In this document: piece by piece, positions 9,513-18,381 of the stretch
Position numbering within the stretch: the stretch's first letter is position 1
Layout: the number at the start of each line of letters is the position of its first letter
Assembly (NCBI GenBank): GCA_022821645.1
Contig: JAJEDE010000011.1
Location: 203,268 to 267,267, forward strand
Direction of reading: 5' to 3'
Length of the DNA: 64,000 bases
From: Chloroflexota bacterium
Lineage (GTDB): Bacteria; Chloroflexota; UBA11872
The notes under the pieces: model-generated
What the model was told of the DNA's origin: nothing
Database searches by the model: none
Seen by the model: the letters and a program-made list of their open reading frames with translations, nothing else
Translations under genes and position numbers: made by a program

Positions 9513-10538
9513 ATGGGGGCCTACGGCCCGACGATAAGCTCCGAGCGCGCCGCCCAAATCCTCAACCGTGCGGCCGGCAAGCGCGCCATCGTCCTCGGCG
9601 ACATGCTCGTGGACGAGCACATCATCGGTGCCGCCAGTCGTCTGTCTCGCGAAGCGCCCCTGCCCGTAATCGAGCAGCAGGAGCGTCTTCTGGTTCCTGG
9701 TGGCGCAACGAACGTGGCTACGAATCTGGGCAGTCTGGGTTGCGATACAGCTGTGGCTGGCGTCGTTGGGGCCGACGCCATGGCCGACCAACTGCGAGAC
9801 CAGCTCCAGGACCGCGGGATCCGGACCGAAGGCCTGGTGACCGATCCGGATCGCGCGACAGCCGTCAAGCTGAGGATTTGGGCTGGCGGCGAACGCCAGC
9901 GCCCGCAGAGCATGATCGCGCGCGTGGATACGGTCGATCGGTCGCGGGTCAAGGACGAGACCGCTGGACGGATGATCTCCTACCTGGGATCGGCGCTGAT
10001 GGAGGCCGACGCCCTGGTGCTCTCCGACTACGAAACCGGTGTAGTCAACGCGTCCATTCTGGACGCCGTATTGCCTGCCGCACACGCCGCGGGACTGGTG
10101 ATCACGGCCGACGCGCACGGCGGCCTGGACCGGTTCCGTGACGCCACACTCCTCACGCCGAACCAGCCTGAGGCTGAAGCCGAACTCGGCCGCGAAATCA
10201 ACTCCACCGCCGAAGCGCTGGCTGCGGCCAGCGAACTTCGTACGTCAATTCGCGTCGAAGCGGTGCTGATCACGCTAGGTGCCGCTGGAATGGTCCTGGA
10301 TGCCGGGGCAGCGGGTCGACATGTCATCCCCGCGGCGGCTGTAGGCAGAGTAGCGGACCCCACCGGCGCTGGTGACACCGTGGCCGCGGCCATGACCGCC
10401 GCAATCCTCGGCGGCGCCTCGCCGCAAGAGGCGGCCGTCCTCGCGTCACTGGCCGCCCGGGTCGTCGTCCGCCAGCTTGGAGTTGCGGTCGTGTCGCCTG
10501 AGGAAGTCGTGCGTGAGGCCCGTGAGCACTTCGGCTGA
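9513..10538 (+). CDS. rfaE1: D-glycero-beta-D-manno-heptose-7-phosphate kinase domain (PfkB family)
   Basis: Phosphorylates heptose 7-phosphate to the 1,7-bisphosphate in the ADP-heptose pathway. The 341-residue protein corresponds to domain I of HldE. N-terminal VLGDMLVDEHIIG and SREAPLPV are characteristic of this subfamily. GGATNVATNLGSLG is the first PfkB signature, and DPTGAGDTVAAAM near the C-terminus is the anion-hole/catalytic motif. In many Gram-negatives it is fused to the adenylyltransferase; here that activity is a separate, overlapping gene. Other PfkB sugar kinases are an alternative, but the overlapping rfaE2 makes the heptose role likely. Confidence 0.9.
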   Translation: MGAYGPTISSERAAQILNRAAGKRAIVLGDMLVDEHIIGAASRLSREAPLPVIEQQERLLVPGGATNVATNLGSLGCDTAVAGVVGADAMADQLRDQLQDRGIRTEGLVTDPDRATAVKLRIWAGGERQRPQSMIARVDTVDRSRVKDETAGRMISYLGSALMEADALVLSDYETGVVNASILDAVLPAAHAAGLVITADAHGGLDRFRDATLLTPNQPEAEAELGREINSTAEALAAASELRTSIRVEAVLITLGAAGMVLDAGAAGRHVIPAAAVGRVADPTGAGDTVAAAMTAAILGGASPQEAAVLASLAARVVVRQLGVAVVSPEEVVREAREHFG

Positions 10539-11022
10539 AGCTGAGTTCATTCAGCCTGACGATCTGGCGGACTGGGGCGGGCGGGCGCGCGCCGCCGGCC
10601 GGCGCCTCGTGCTGACAAACGGATGCTTTGACCTCATTCATCCGGGCCACGTGGCCCTGCTCCGCGGCGCTGCGGCCGCGGGCGACGTGCTGGTCGTGGG
10701 CCTCAACAGCGACGCCGGCGTTCGCAAGCTGAAAGGACCCGACCGCCCCCTGATGCCGCTGGAGGATCGTCTGGCGGTTCTCCGCGCCGTGCGTTGGGTA
10801 ACCGCCGTGACTCCCTTCGACGAGGCGACCGCGGATCGACTCATCGAGCAGCTTCGACCTGATTATTATGTCAAGGGCGCGGACTATGATCCCGCGGCCG
10901 GAGGTCAAACGCTGCCCGAAACTGCAACGCTCCAGCGACTTGGAATCCCGGCTGTCTTCGTGCCTCTCGCGTCCGGCCACGCCTCCAGCGAGTTAATCGC
11001 CCGGAGCCGCCGCACGACGTGA
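10513..11022 (+). CDS. rfaE2: D-glycero-beta-D-manno-heptose 1-phosphate adenylyltransferase (RfaE domain II)
   Basis: Cytidylyltransferase-fold enzyme that would make ADP-heptose from heptose 1-phosphate and ATP. The nucleotide-binding motif is TNGCFDLIHPGHVALLRGA (the HxGH element), followed by VVGLNSDAGVRKLKGPDRP. The C-terminus has YYVKGADY and SGHASSELIARS. GTG at 10513 is chosen because GAGGAAG lies about 7 nt upstream; GTG at 10522 is an alternative. It overlaps the kinase gene by 26 nt and its TGA overlaps the murJ start as GTGA, so the three are translationally coupled. Confidence 0.9.
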   Translation: MRPVSTSAEAEFIQPDDLADWGGRARAAGRRLVLTNGCFDLIHPGHVALLRGAAAAGDVLVVGLNSDAGVRKLKGPDRPLMPLEDRLAVLRAVRWVTAVTPFDEATADRLIEQLRPDYYVKGADYDPAAGGQTLPETATLQRLGIPAVFVPLASGHASSELIARSRRTT

Positions 11023-12599
11023 ACACGGCGACCGCCAGGCGGGTGGCCCAGGCCGCCGCGCTGGTCGCGGCCGGCAACATCCTCAGCCGGCTCCTGGGCT
11101 TCATCCGCGAGCCTGTGATTGCCCACCTGTTCGGCCTCTCGGGTGCAACCGACGCGTTCGAAGTGGCCACGCGCATCCCGCAACTGGTGCACGAACTCGT
11201 GATCGGCGGCGCGATCTCCGGCGTCCTGATCCCGCTGTTCAGCGAAATGGCGTCGGACGATCGACGCCTGGCGCGCACGTTCTCGACGCTCATGTCGTCC
11301 GTCGGGCTGGCGTTGGTCGGTGTGATCGTCGTGCTCGTGCTGCTGGCCGAACCCCTCGTCGCCGCCGCCGCGCCCGGCTTACCGGAGGCGACGCGAGAGC
11401 TCGCGGTTGTCATGACCCGGATTACCCTGCCGGCGGTTCTCTTCCTGGGGCTATCCGCGGTCACGGCGGCGCGGCTTTACGCCCGCGATCGCTTTGCCGG
11501 CCCCTCGTTTGCGCCGGCCACGCTGAACGGAACGCTCATCGTCCTGGCGCTCGCGCTCACGCCGGTTGTCGGACCGGTGGGGGTAGCGATCGGCTACCTG
11601 GCGGGCGCGGGCGCCCATCTCGTCGTCCAGGTTCCGGCGCTGATTCGGGACCGGGCGCGGCTTACGAAGCCTGCCTGGCGAGGCAATCCCGACACCGCTC
11701 GCGCGCTTCGCCTGTATCTCCCTATTGCGGCCGGCCTGGTCGTGGCACAAGCGTTGGTCATCGTCGATACGAACCTCGCATCGCGTACTGGCGAGGGCAG
11801 CCTGGCCATCATGCGGTTCGCGACTCGCCTGCAACAGTTCCCGCTGGGCCTGATCGGGTCGGCCATCGCATTGGCCTTCCTGCCGGTGCTGGCCCGCAGC
11901 GCACCCGCGGATCCGCGCGACCTGGTCAACGCCGACGGATTCAAGTCGGCGCTGGTAACCGCCGGGCGCAGTGCCTTCGTCCTGATGGTCCCGGTCACCG
12001 TGGTCCTCACCGCATTGAGCGTGCCGGTGATCCGTGTGGTCTACGAACGCGGCGCCTTCGACGCGGCGGCCACGAATCTGACCGGTCTCGCGTTGCTGAT
12101 CTACGCGGTTCAGCTGCCCGTCACCGTTCTCGATCAGGTCTTTATCGCGGCCTTCTATGCCACCCGCAACACCCTCACACCGGTACTCGTAGGCGTCGGC
12201 GGTGGTCTGGCCTACCTGGTGGTGGCGCTCGCGCTGATCGAGCCCTTCGGCGTCTTCGGGCTCGTGGCGGCCAATTCTGTCCAGAACAGCCTGCACGGCG
12301 CGGTCCTGGGCTGGCTGCTGTGGCGTCGCCTCGGCGGATTCGGCGACCCCGGACTCTGGTTCTTCGGCGTTCGGGTGATCGCGGCCGGCGGCCTGGCCGC
12401 GGCCGTCGGTCTGTTCCTGCGCGAGTGGTCAACCCTGGCGCTGGAGCCCGGGGAAACGGCCGGCTGGCGCGTGCTCTTCGTGAGCGGCCTCGGGATTGCC
12501 ATCGTTTACGTCGCCGCCCTCGCACTGCTGCGCGTCCCGGAAGTGCCGCGTCTGGCGAGACTGATTCGGGGTCGGCTCGGGACCGGACTGGCGAACTAG
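11019..12599 (+). CDS. murJ: Lipid II flippase MurJ / MviN family
   Basis: Polytopic membrane protein of 526 residues with about 14 hydrophobic segments, expected to move lipid-linked peptidoglycan precursor across the membrane. The N-terminus carries the MurJ/MviN pattern: GNILSRLLGFIREPVIAHLFG, then GATDAFEVATRIPQL and GAISGVLIPLFSE. A later segment FATRLQQFPLGLIGSAIALAFLPVLAR is also typical. GTG start overlaps the rfaE2 stop. Linkage to the ADP-heptose genes may mean a lipid-linked surface glycan is the cargo instead of lipid II; sequence alone does not decide. Confidence 0.92.
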   Translation: MNTATARRVAQAAALVAAGNILSRLLGFIREPVIAHLFGLSGATDAFEVATRIPQLVHELVIGGAISGVLIPLFSEMASDDRRLARTFSTLMSSVGLALVGVIVVLVLLAEPLVAAAAPGLPEATRELAVVMTRITLPAVLFLGLSAVTAARLYARDRFAGPSFAPATLNGTLIVLALALTPVVGPVGVAIGYLAGAGAHLVVQVPALIRDRARLTKPAWRGNPDTARALRLYLPIAAGLVVAQALVIVDTNLASRTGEGSLAIMRFATRLQQFPLGLIGSAIALAFLPVLARSAPADPRDLVNADGFKSALVTAGRSAFVLMVPVTVVLTALSVPVIRVVYERGAFDAAATNLTGLALLIYAVQLPVTVLDQVFIAAFYATRNTLTPVLVGVGGGLAYLVVALALIEPFGVFGLVAANSVQNSLHGAVLGWLLWRRLGGFGDPGLWFFGVRVIAAGGLAAAVGLFLREWSTLALEPGETAGWRVLFVSGLGIAIVYVAALALLRVPEVPRLARLIRGRLGTGLAN

Positions 12600-12622
12600 C
12601 TCGGCTGCGGCGGTCCGTCGGC

Positions 12623-12628
12623 TACGAT
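12623..12628 (+). promoter_or_regulatory. Candidate -10 element (TACGAT) upstream of the ThDP enzyme gene
   Basis: GGCTACGATCAG lies 32 nt before the ATG at 12661, in the short space after murJ. Similar hexamers occur at comparable distances before other genes in the window (see findings). No convincing -35 box is present, so this is tentative. Confidence 0.28.
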
Positions 12629-12660
12629 CAGCGCTCGCACGTGCCCGTGGGAGTTCTCGT

Positions 12661-14277
12661 ATGGCAGTGATGACCGGCTCCGACGCCGTGGTCCAGAGTT
12701 TGATCGCCGAAGGCATTGACCTCGTGTTCGGGATCCCCGGCTATCACAGCGAGCACCTCTACGGTCGCCTGATGCGGCAGGACAAGGTTCGCCACGTGCT
12801 GGTGCGGCACGAGCAGGGCGCCGGCTACATGGCCATTGGCGCCGCCCGGGTCACCGGCAAGCCGGCCACCGTGCTTAGCACCGCCGGCCCGGGCGCGTTG
12901 AATGTGGCCACGCCCATGGGCGAAGCCTACGGCGACGGCATTCCCCTGCTGAACATCATGGCCGAGGACATGTCCGCGTACCTCTACCAGGACAAGGGCA
13001 TCGTCCACGAGAGCAAGGACCAGTTCGGCGTATTCAGCCGCCTGAGCCAGTGGAGCCGCCAGGCCATGTCGCCGGGAGAAATTCCAGGCGCCATCCACGA
13101 GGGCCTGCGCCGCATGCACATCAACCGCCCGCGCCCAGTCGTCGTCGAAATCCCGGTTGACGTCTTCCAGGGTGACGGCGAGGTGGAGTTGCTCCAGGAG
13201 GAGACGCATCAGCCACCGCAGGGAGATGCAACCGACTTGGAGCGCATGGCGTCAATTCTGGCCGCGGCCGAGCGCCCGATCATCTGGGCCGGCGGCGGCG
13301 TGATGATGTCGGGCGCGTGGGACGAACTGCGAACCCTTTCGGAGTCGCTGGACATCCCCGTCATGCTCACCACCACCAGCAAGGGCGCGATGCCCGAGGA
13401 TCATCCGCTGGTGGTCGGCAACCTGAACCAGCACGGTCCGATCCGCCGCTTCATGGAGCAGGCGGACGTGATGCTGGCCGTCGGCGCGCGCTTTTCCTAC
13501 CTCTCCAGCGGACGCTGGACGCTGCCCGTTCCGAAACGCCTGCTGCACATCGACATTGACCCCACCCAGCCAGGAAAGAACTTTCCCGCCGAAATCGGCG
13601 TGCACGCGGATGCCAAGGCCGGGTTGGCGGCACTGGTTGAAGCGACGGCCGACGCGCCCGAGGTCGATCGCGACGAGTGGGTTGACGCCGGGCGGGCAGC
13701 GCGCGACGAAGTTCGCGCCGAGCTTGCCCAGCGCGCCCCCTTGGAGTGGGGCCTTATGCAGTCCATTCGCAGCGCGCTGCCACGCAACACCATCGTGGCA
13801 AGCGATCCCCATCTGCTCGGGTACTGGAGCCGTGAACACCTGCCCTTCTACGAGCCGCGAACCTGGCTCTACGGCCTGGCGTTCGGCACGCTGGGTTACT
13901 CATACCCCGTGGCGCTTGGCGCCAAGATCGTGGCTCCCGACAAGCCCGTCATCTCATTGACCGGCGACGGAGGCTTTCTGTTCACCGCCCAAGAAATGGC
14001 AACCGCCGTACAGCAGGGGCTGAATGTCCCCGTGGTGATCATCAATGACGATGCGTACGGCGCGATCAAGGAAGACTTCCTGCGCGACTATGACAACGAC
14101 TACGAGGTCAACCTCAGGAACCCCGACTTCGTGAAGTTCGCCGAGTCATTCGGCGCCGTCGGCATGCGAGCTACGCCTGAAACGCTGGAGGACACGCTCC
14201 GCGACGCGCTCGAACTCGACCGGCCCTCACTCATCGACGTACCGGTGAAATGCCGGAGGCCGCTGCAGGTTCAATAG
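12661..14277 (+). CDS. Thiamine diphosphate-dependent enzyme, acetolactate-synthase-like
   Basis: 538-residue member of the ThDP-dependent decarboxylase/AHAS superfamily. The N-terminal PYR domain has the ThDP-activating Glu at residue 51 in RHEQGAGYMAIGAARVTGK. The central domain starts around residue 190. The C-terminal PP domain has the Mg/ThDP motif GDGGFLFTAQE...INDDAYGAI. Substrate could be pyruvate, oxalyl-CoA, glyoxylate or a benzoylformate-type oxoacid; no regulatory ilvN-like gene is adjacent, so biosynthetic acetolactate synthase is not favoured. It stands alone between murJ and a small lipoprotein gene. Confidence 0.88.
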   Translation: MAVMTGSDAVVQSLIAEGIDLVFGIPGYHSEHLYGRLMRQDKVRHVLVRHEQGAGYMAIGAARVTGKPATVLSTAGPGALNVATPMGEAYGDGIPLLNIMAEDMSAYLYQDKGIVHESKDQFGVFSRLSQWSRQAMSPGEIPGAIHEGLRRMHINRPRPVVVEIPVDVFQGDGEVELLQEETHQPPQGDATDLERMASILAAAERPIIWAGGGVMMSGAWDELRTLSESLDIPVMLTTTSKGAMPEDHPLVVGNLNQHGPIRRFMEQADVMLAVGARFSYLSSGRWTLPVPKRLLHIDIDPTQPGKNFPAEIGVHADAKAGLAALVEATADAPEVDRDEWVDAGRAARDEVRAELAQRAPLEWGLMQSIRSALPRNTIVASDPHLLGYWSREHLPFYEPRTWLYGLAFGTLGYSYPVALGAKIVAPDKPVISLTGDGGFLFTAQEMATAVQQGLNVPVVIINDDAYGAIKEDFLRDYDNDYEVNLRNPDFVKFAESFGAVGMRATPETLEDTLRDALELDRPSLIDVPVKCRRPLQVQ

Positions 14278-14377
14278 TCGTTCCGGCGCTGGCCGGGACC
14301 GGCCGCGGCCGGACTTCAACTGGTGTGGCTGTCTGGGCTATGCTCGTACCCGATTAGGGCATCAGTGAGCCAGGATC

Positions 14378-14614
14378 ATGCTCAATCATGCTCCTCGAGT
14401 CCTTGGCCGACGCGCCGTACTCGGTGCGCTAATAGCCGCCCCAGCCCTGATCGGGCTGAGCGCCTGCGCCGACAGTGATTCCTTTGAGTTCAAGCCCTCG
14501 GGACGCTGTGGTCGTGGCTGTGTGGGCGCGACGGACCACGAGAAGGACGCCGAAGCGCGCCGCTCGGGTCTCGATCAAGCCAAGGCGGCAAAGGAAGCCA
14601 GCCAGGGCAGCTAA
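14378..14614 (+). CDS. Small predicted lipoprotein
   Basis: 78 residues. The N-terminus has a twin-arginine pair (GRRAVLGALIAAPALIG) and a lipobox LSAC with the lipidated Cys at residue 30. The mature part is only about 48 residues, with two further cysteines (GRCGRGC), then a charged helix-prone tail. I do not recognise a family. A TATGCT hexamer 34 nt upstream may be its -10. It sits between the ThDP enzyme and an SDR, with no clear functional link. Confidence 0.6.
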   Translation: MLNHAPRVLGRRAVLGALIAAPALIGLSACADSDSFEFKPSGRCGRGCVGATDHEKDAEARRSGLDQAKAAKEASQGS

Positions 14615-14703
14615 AACCGTTGTTCGGTTGATGCTCCGTCCTCGGCCGGTTGTTGGACCGTGTATCCGCTGACGTTGCCGTGGCAGCCGAAAGGGCGGTT
14701 GGT

Positions 14704-15432
14704 ATGAGTCTTGCTGGTCGAATCGCAATGGTCACCGGCGCCAGCCGGGGAATCGGCCGTGAAATCGCGCTTGGCTACGCGCACGCCGGCGCGCACGTCA
14801 TCCTGGCCGCCCGCGACGAAGCGCGCTTGGCCGCCGTGGCCGACGAGATTGACGACGTGTCCGCAACTTCAGACGTCGTGCCGTTGGACGTCAGCGATGC
14901 CGCAGCCGTGCGCGATGCCATCGACGGAGTGGTCGCACGTCACGGCCGGCTCGATGTCCTGTGCAACAACGCCGGCATCAGCACTGCCCGCGGGCATGTT
15001 GCCGACGTCTCACCGGAAGCCTTTGCAGGCGTGCAGGCCGTAAACCTCATCGGCCTCTTCGCCTGCTGCCACGCCGCGCTGCCGCACATGGCCGCGGCCG
15101 GCTACGGCCGCATCGTCAACGTCTCGTCAGGCGCCGCCATCATGTGCAATCCCGGCGAGTCCGCCTACGCGGCGTCCAAGGCTGCCGTCAACGCCCTGAC
15201 GATTGCGATGGCCAAAGAGGTCCAGGCGTCAAACGTGCTGGTCAACGCCATGAGCCCCGGCTCGGTCAAGACCGACATGAACCCGACCTCGGACGTGCCA
15301 CCGTCCGAGGCTGTGCCGACGGCCGTCTGGCTGGCCTCGCTGCCCGATGGCGGCCCGACCGGCCGCTTCTACCGGTTCATGCAGGAACTGCCGATGCTGC
15401 CCGACATTGACCTGGACTGGAAGAGCCGCTGA
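14704..15432 (+). CDS. Short-chain dehydrogenase/reductase
   Basis: NAD(P)-dependent oxidoreductase of the classical SDR family, 242 residues from the ATG at 14704, where MSLAGRIAMVTGASRGIG begins. An upstream in-frame start at 14650 would add 18 residues unlike the family. Motifs: TGASRGIG (cofactor), NNAGIS, Ser in IVNVSSGA and YAASK (catalytic Tyr/Lys), followed by NAMSPGSVKTDM. Substrate unknown. It is convergent with the GH32-like gene and separated from it by only 19 nt. Confidence 0.92.
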   Translation: MSLAGRIAMVTGASRGIGREIALGYAHAGAHVILAARDEARLAAVADEIDDVSATSDVVPLDVSDAAAVRDAIDGVVARHGRLDVLCNNAGISTARGHVADVSPEAFAGVQAVNLIGLFACCHAALPHMAAAGYGRIVNVSSGAAIMCNPGESAYAASKAAVNALTIAMAKEVQASNVLVNAMSPGSVKTDMNPTSDVPPSEAVPTAVWLASLPDGGPTGRFYRFMQELPMLPDIDLDWKSR

Positions 15433-15451
15433 CCCGGCGCAATCTCTTGGC

Positions 15452-17017
15452 CTAGTCCCAGAGCGCCTCCAGCGTCCAGCCTCTCAACGATCGCACCGTG
15501 CTGGGCGCGCCCTGCGAACGCAGCGAGACACCCACGCTGTCCTCGCGCTCGGGGTAGACGCGCACGGCCAGGGCCTGCCGCCCGTTCGCGAACACCTCAA
15601 CCGCGCTTCGATCAACGAACACCCGTAGCCGCAGCGGTTCGTCGGGCGCGATCAGGACCTGCGCGTTCTCCGGCGCGCGCGACAACGCGTCGGGCGCAAT
15701 AGACGAGTAGGACGTGTCGATCGAGAGCTGGCTCAAGTGGGTCCATAGCGGTCCGACGATCCCCTGCGTGAAGTGGTTCGTGCGATAGCCGCGGTCGCGG
15801 TAGAACGCGACGCGCGTGAACTCTTCCCGGTCTGGCGAGCGCAGGACGTTCAGCTCGACCATCGGCGCGGACGACGGCTCGACCTCCAACTCCAACTCAA
15901 GCGAGTCGCCGGCCGTTCCGTCCAGCACAACCTCCTGGTTGGCCGGCAATTCCAGTGAACCCAGGTCTTGCTCGGCCTGCCGCAAGGAGGTCAGGGTCTC
16001 GACCGGTTCCACGAACACCACGTCGCCGTCGACCGTGAGACGTCGCGGCAGCGTCATGATCTGGTTCCAGCGCGGCGTCGGCTTACCCGGGTTCATATTG
16101 AAGATCACGATCAGTCCGCCCTTGCCGTCCGGCGTCGCCGACGGAGCGTGCAGGCCCGATGGCCCTGACGGCCCAAAGTTGTACTTCGCGCCATTCGTCA
16201 CCACGAATTTGTCGCGCTCGGTGTCGTAATCGCCCAGCAGGTATTGGCCGCCGCTCGTGTGGCTGTAAAAGAGCAGCATGTGGCGGTCGCCAATCGGCCA
16301 GAAGTACGGACAGGCGCCGTCGTCGCCGACCATGGAGTAGTGATCGTCTTCAACGAAGGGATGCAGGTACTCCCAGTGCTCCAGGTTTTCGGACCTGAAC
16401 AGGAAGTTGGCCCGGATCGGCTTGCCGGCGGGGCCCTCCGGCTTGGTTCCTGCGGACAGCGAGTAGTAGACGCCGTCTTTCATCCAGATACATGGGTCGA
16501 AGACCCGGTAGGGCGCGGGCGGACCATCTCGATCCGGCATCGGAATCACGGCCCGGTTGCCGACTTTGTCCCAGTTGAGTAGCAGCGGATCGCTGGACGT
16601 CGCCACCATGTTCCCGGCTCCGACCCCGTGATAGATGGCAATCACCCGGTCGTCCTCGACCAGGGTCGATCCCGAAAAGCACTTGTCCTCGGGGCTGGGA
16701 TAAATGGCATAGGGCAGGTCGCGCCAGTGCACCAGGTCGTCGGACACCGCGTGACCCCAGTGCTGCCGGTCGTCCTCCGGCGGATAGGCCTGGTAAAAGA
16801 GGTGCCAGCGCCCCTGCCAGAAGCAGAGCCCGTTGGGATCGTTGAGGGTCGATTCAGGGTTGACGTAGTGATAGGCCGGACGGTGTCGCAAGCCGGCATA
16901 GGACTCCCGCGACGCCAGCAACCGCTGCATGAGCGGATTCGTGGCCAGCGCGGCTTCCTGCTCGGCCAACGTCGTCGGGTAGGTGTACGCGGGAACGCGC
17001 GACTTTGGAGCGATCAC
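15452..17017 (-). CDS. Glycoside hydrolase family 32-like beta-propeller protein
   Basis: 521-residue protein of the GH32 (invertase/levanase/fructanase) type: five-bladed propeller to about residue 350, then a C-terminal beta-sandwich ending in RVFVDRSAVEVFANGRQALAVRVYP, a GH32C hallmark. The nucleophile motif is NDPNG with Asp60; the second conserved acid is Asp174 in VFDPCIW. The expected general acid/base Glu of the EC motif is missing: the site reads GACP at 234-237. The GTG start has GGAGG 4 nt upstream. No signal peptide, so cytoplasmic. It may act on fructosides or be a divergent or inactive relative. Confidence 0.88.
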   Translation of the reverse strand: MIAPKSRVPAYTYPTTLAEQEAALATNPLMQRLLASRESYAGLRHRPAYHYVNPESTLNDPNGLCFWQGRWHLFYQAYPPEDDRQHWGHAVSDDLVHWRDLPYAIYPSPEDKCFSGSTLVEDDRVIAIYHGVGAGNMVATSSDPLLLNWDKVGNRAVIPMPDRDGPPAPYRVFDPCIWMKDGVYYSLSAGTKPEGPAGKPIRANFLFRSENLEHWEYLHPFVEDDHYSMVGDDGACPYFWPIGDRHMLLFYSHTSGGQYLLGDYDTERDKFVVTNGAKYNFGPSGPSGLHAPSATPDGKGGLIVIFNMNPGKPTPRWNQIMTLPRRLTVDGDVVFVEPVETLTSLRQAEQDLGSLELPANQEVVLDGTAGDSLELELEVEPSSAPMVELNVLRSPDREEFTRVAFYRDRGYRTNHFTQGIVGPLWTHLSQLSIDTSYSSIAPDALSRAPENAQVLIAPDEPLRLRVFVDRSAVEVFANGRQALAVRVYPEREDSVGVSLRSQGAPSTVRSLRGWTLEALWD

Positions 17018-17138
17018 GGTGCCTCCGGTCTCGGTGCGACCCGAGCTGACGCTTGTGGATTGGCCAAGAATCTAGACGGCGGCGCATCCCGCGACAAGCG
17101 AGCGACCGGAAGGAGGCGCCGGGGATCCCCCTCCGACG

Positions 17139-18284
17139 CTAACGGGCCGGCGGCGTTACCACCTCGCCGCCACGCACCACGGCCGTGGCGCTCCAGATCC
17201 TGCCGGGACGCTCGTTGCCGCTGACATCCCGCAACGGCACTTCTTCCTCTGCTTTGGTCAGCACGGCCAGGTCCGCACAGGCGCCCGGTGCCAGCGTGCC
17301 TACCTCGCCCGCCAGACCCAGCAGTTTCGCCGGACGCGACGTAATTCGCGGCCAGGCATCTTCCTCGCGCATACCGGCAGCCAATAGCTTGGACACGGTC
17401 AGCGGAAGATCGTGCTGCGGGTTTGAGCCGACGTGACGCCGGTACTGGTCCGTCGAAATCGTGTCTGGCAGAAACCCTTCCTTTATCACCGTCTCGGCGA
17501 CCTCAAAGTCAAACGACCCCATCCCGTGCCCCGTGTCGAACAGCACGCCGCGTTCCCGCGCTCGCCAGACACAGTCCAGAACCCGTCCGTCCCGCGCGAT
17601 TCGGTCCACGAGTCCGTGCAGGCAATAGGTCACGACATCGCCTGGCCGCAGTTGTTCCAGCAGCTCGTCCAGCGGAAAGTCCTCGGCGTGCCTCGTGCCG
17701 ACAAGCAGTGGTCGATCCGTCGCCTCCGCGGCCTGGATCGCACGGCGCAACATCTCGCGCGGATCGCACTCCCCGCAGACGGCTTCAGCCACGTTGATCG
17801 CAACGCCCCAGATCAGGTCGCCTCCGTCGCGGATCGCGTTCACGCAGGCGTCCACGTCTGCCTCGGCTAGATCGCCCAGGCTGAAACCGGGGTTGGACTC
17901 CCCTGAGGCTGACAAATTGATGGCCATCCGCACGCGAGTGCGGGCGCGTCCGATTACTCGCACGCGATACCGCGCCCAGTTGCGCGCACCGGCATCGCCC
18001 TGGGACATAACGGTCGTCGAGCCCCGCGGCAGAAAGTGCTCATCTGGGTCGACTCCGTACTTCGAGCCCTCGATGGCCGGATGCGCGTGCATGTCCACCA
18101 GCCCCGGCAACAACACGCCGTCCGGAAAGTCGAACCGCCGCCCCGCCTCTGGAACTTCGTCCGCATCCGCTCCAATGGCTGTGATCGCTATGCGATCGCC
18201 GTTCGTCGCCACATGTCCGGGTCCACGGAGACCCCGAGCCGGATCCTCGATGCGGCCGGCAGTGACCAGCAGGTCGTATACCAC
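17139..18284 (-). CDS. Amidohydrolase-superfamily protein (dihydroorotase/deacetylase-like)
   Basis: 381-residue metal-dependent hydrolase. The beta-sandwich edge and first metal site appear as GVLLPGLVDMHAHPAIEG. Further likely ligands are His in VGTRHAEDFP, His in YCLHGLVDR, and the Asp in DTISTDQYRRH. The C-terminus APGACADLAVLTKAEEE closes the beta-sandwich in the usual way. Related proteins hydrolyse cyclic amides or N-acyl groups of amino sugars and D-amino acids; the true substrate is unknown. The start is GTG at 18284. It is divergent from the binding-protein gene at 18382, so the 97-nt gap probably carries both promoters. Confidence 0.85.
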   Translation of the reverse strand: MVYDLLVTAGRIEDPARGLRGPGHVATNGDRIAITAIGADADEVPEAGRRFDFPDGVLLPGLVDMHAHPAIEGSKYGVDPDEHFLPRGSTTVMSQGDAGARNWARYRVRVIGRARTRVRMAINLSASGESNPGFSLGDLAEADVDACVNAIRDGGDLIWGVAINVAEAVCGECDPREMLRRAIQAAEATDRPLLVGTRHAEDFPLDELLEQLRPGDVVTYCLHGLVDRIARDGRVLDCVWRARERGVLFDTGHGMGSFDFEVAETVIKEGFLPDTISTDQYRRHVGSNPQHDLPLTVSKLLAAGMREEDAWPRITSRPAKLLGLAGEVGTLAPGACADLAVLTKAEEEVPLRDVSGNERPGRIWSATAVVRGGEVVTPPAR

Positions 18285-18381
18285 GAGATTCGCCGTTTCG
18301 GGTTAGGATGATTTCGAAGCTGCATGGTACTTTGGCACAAGGCGCCGAGCCGATGCGGCGCACTTAAGGGAGGCTCACGGT

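Noticed and set aside
14290..14316. CCGGCC-rich palindrome after the ThDP enzyme gene as terminator
   Set aside because: Short GC-rich palindromes are common in this DNA and no T-run follows; support is too weak.
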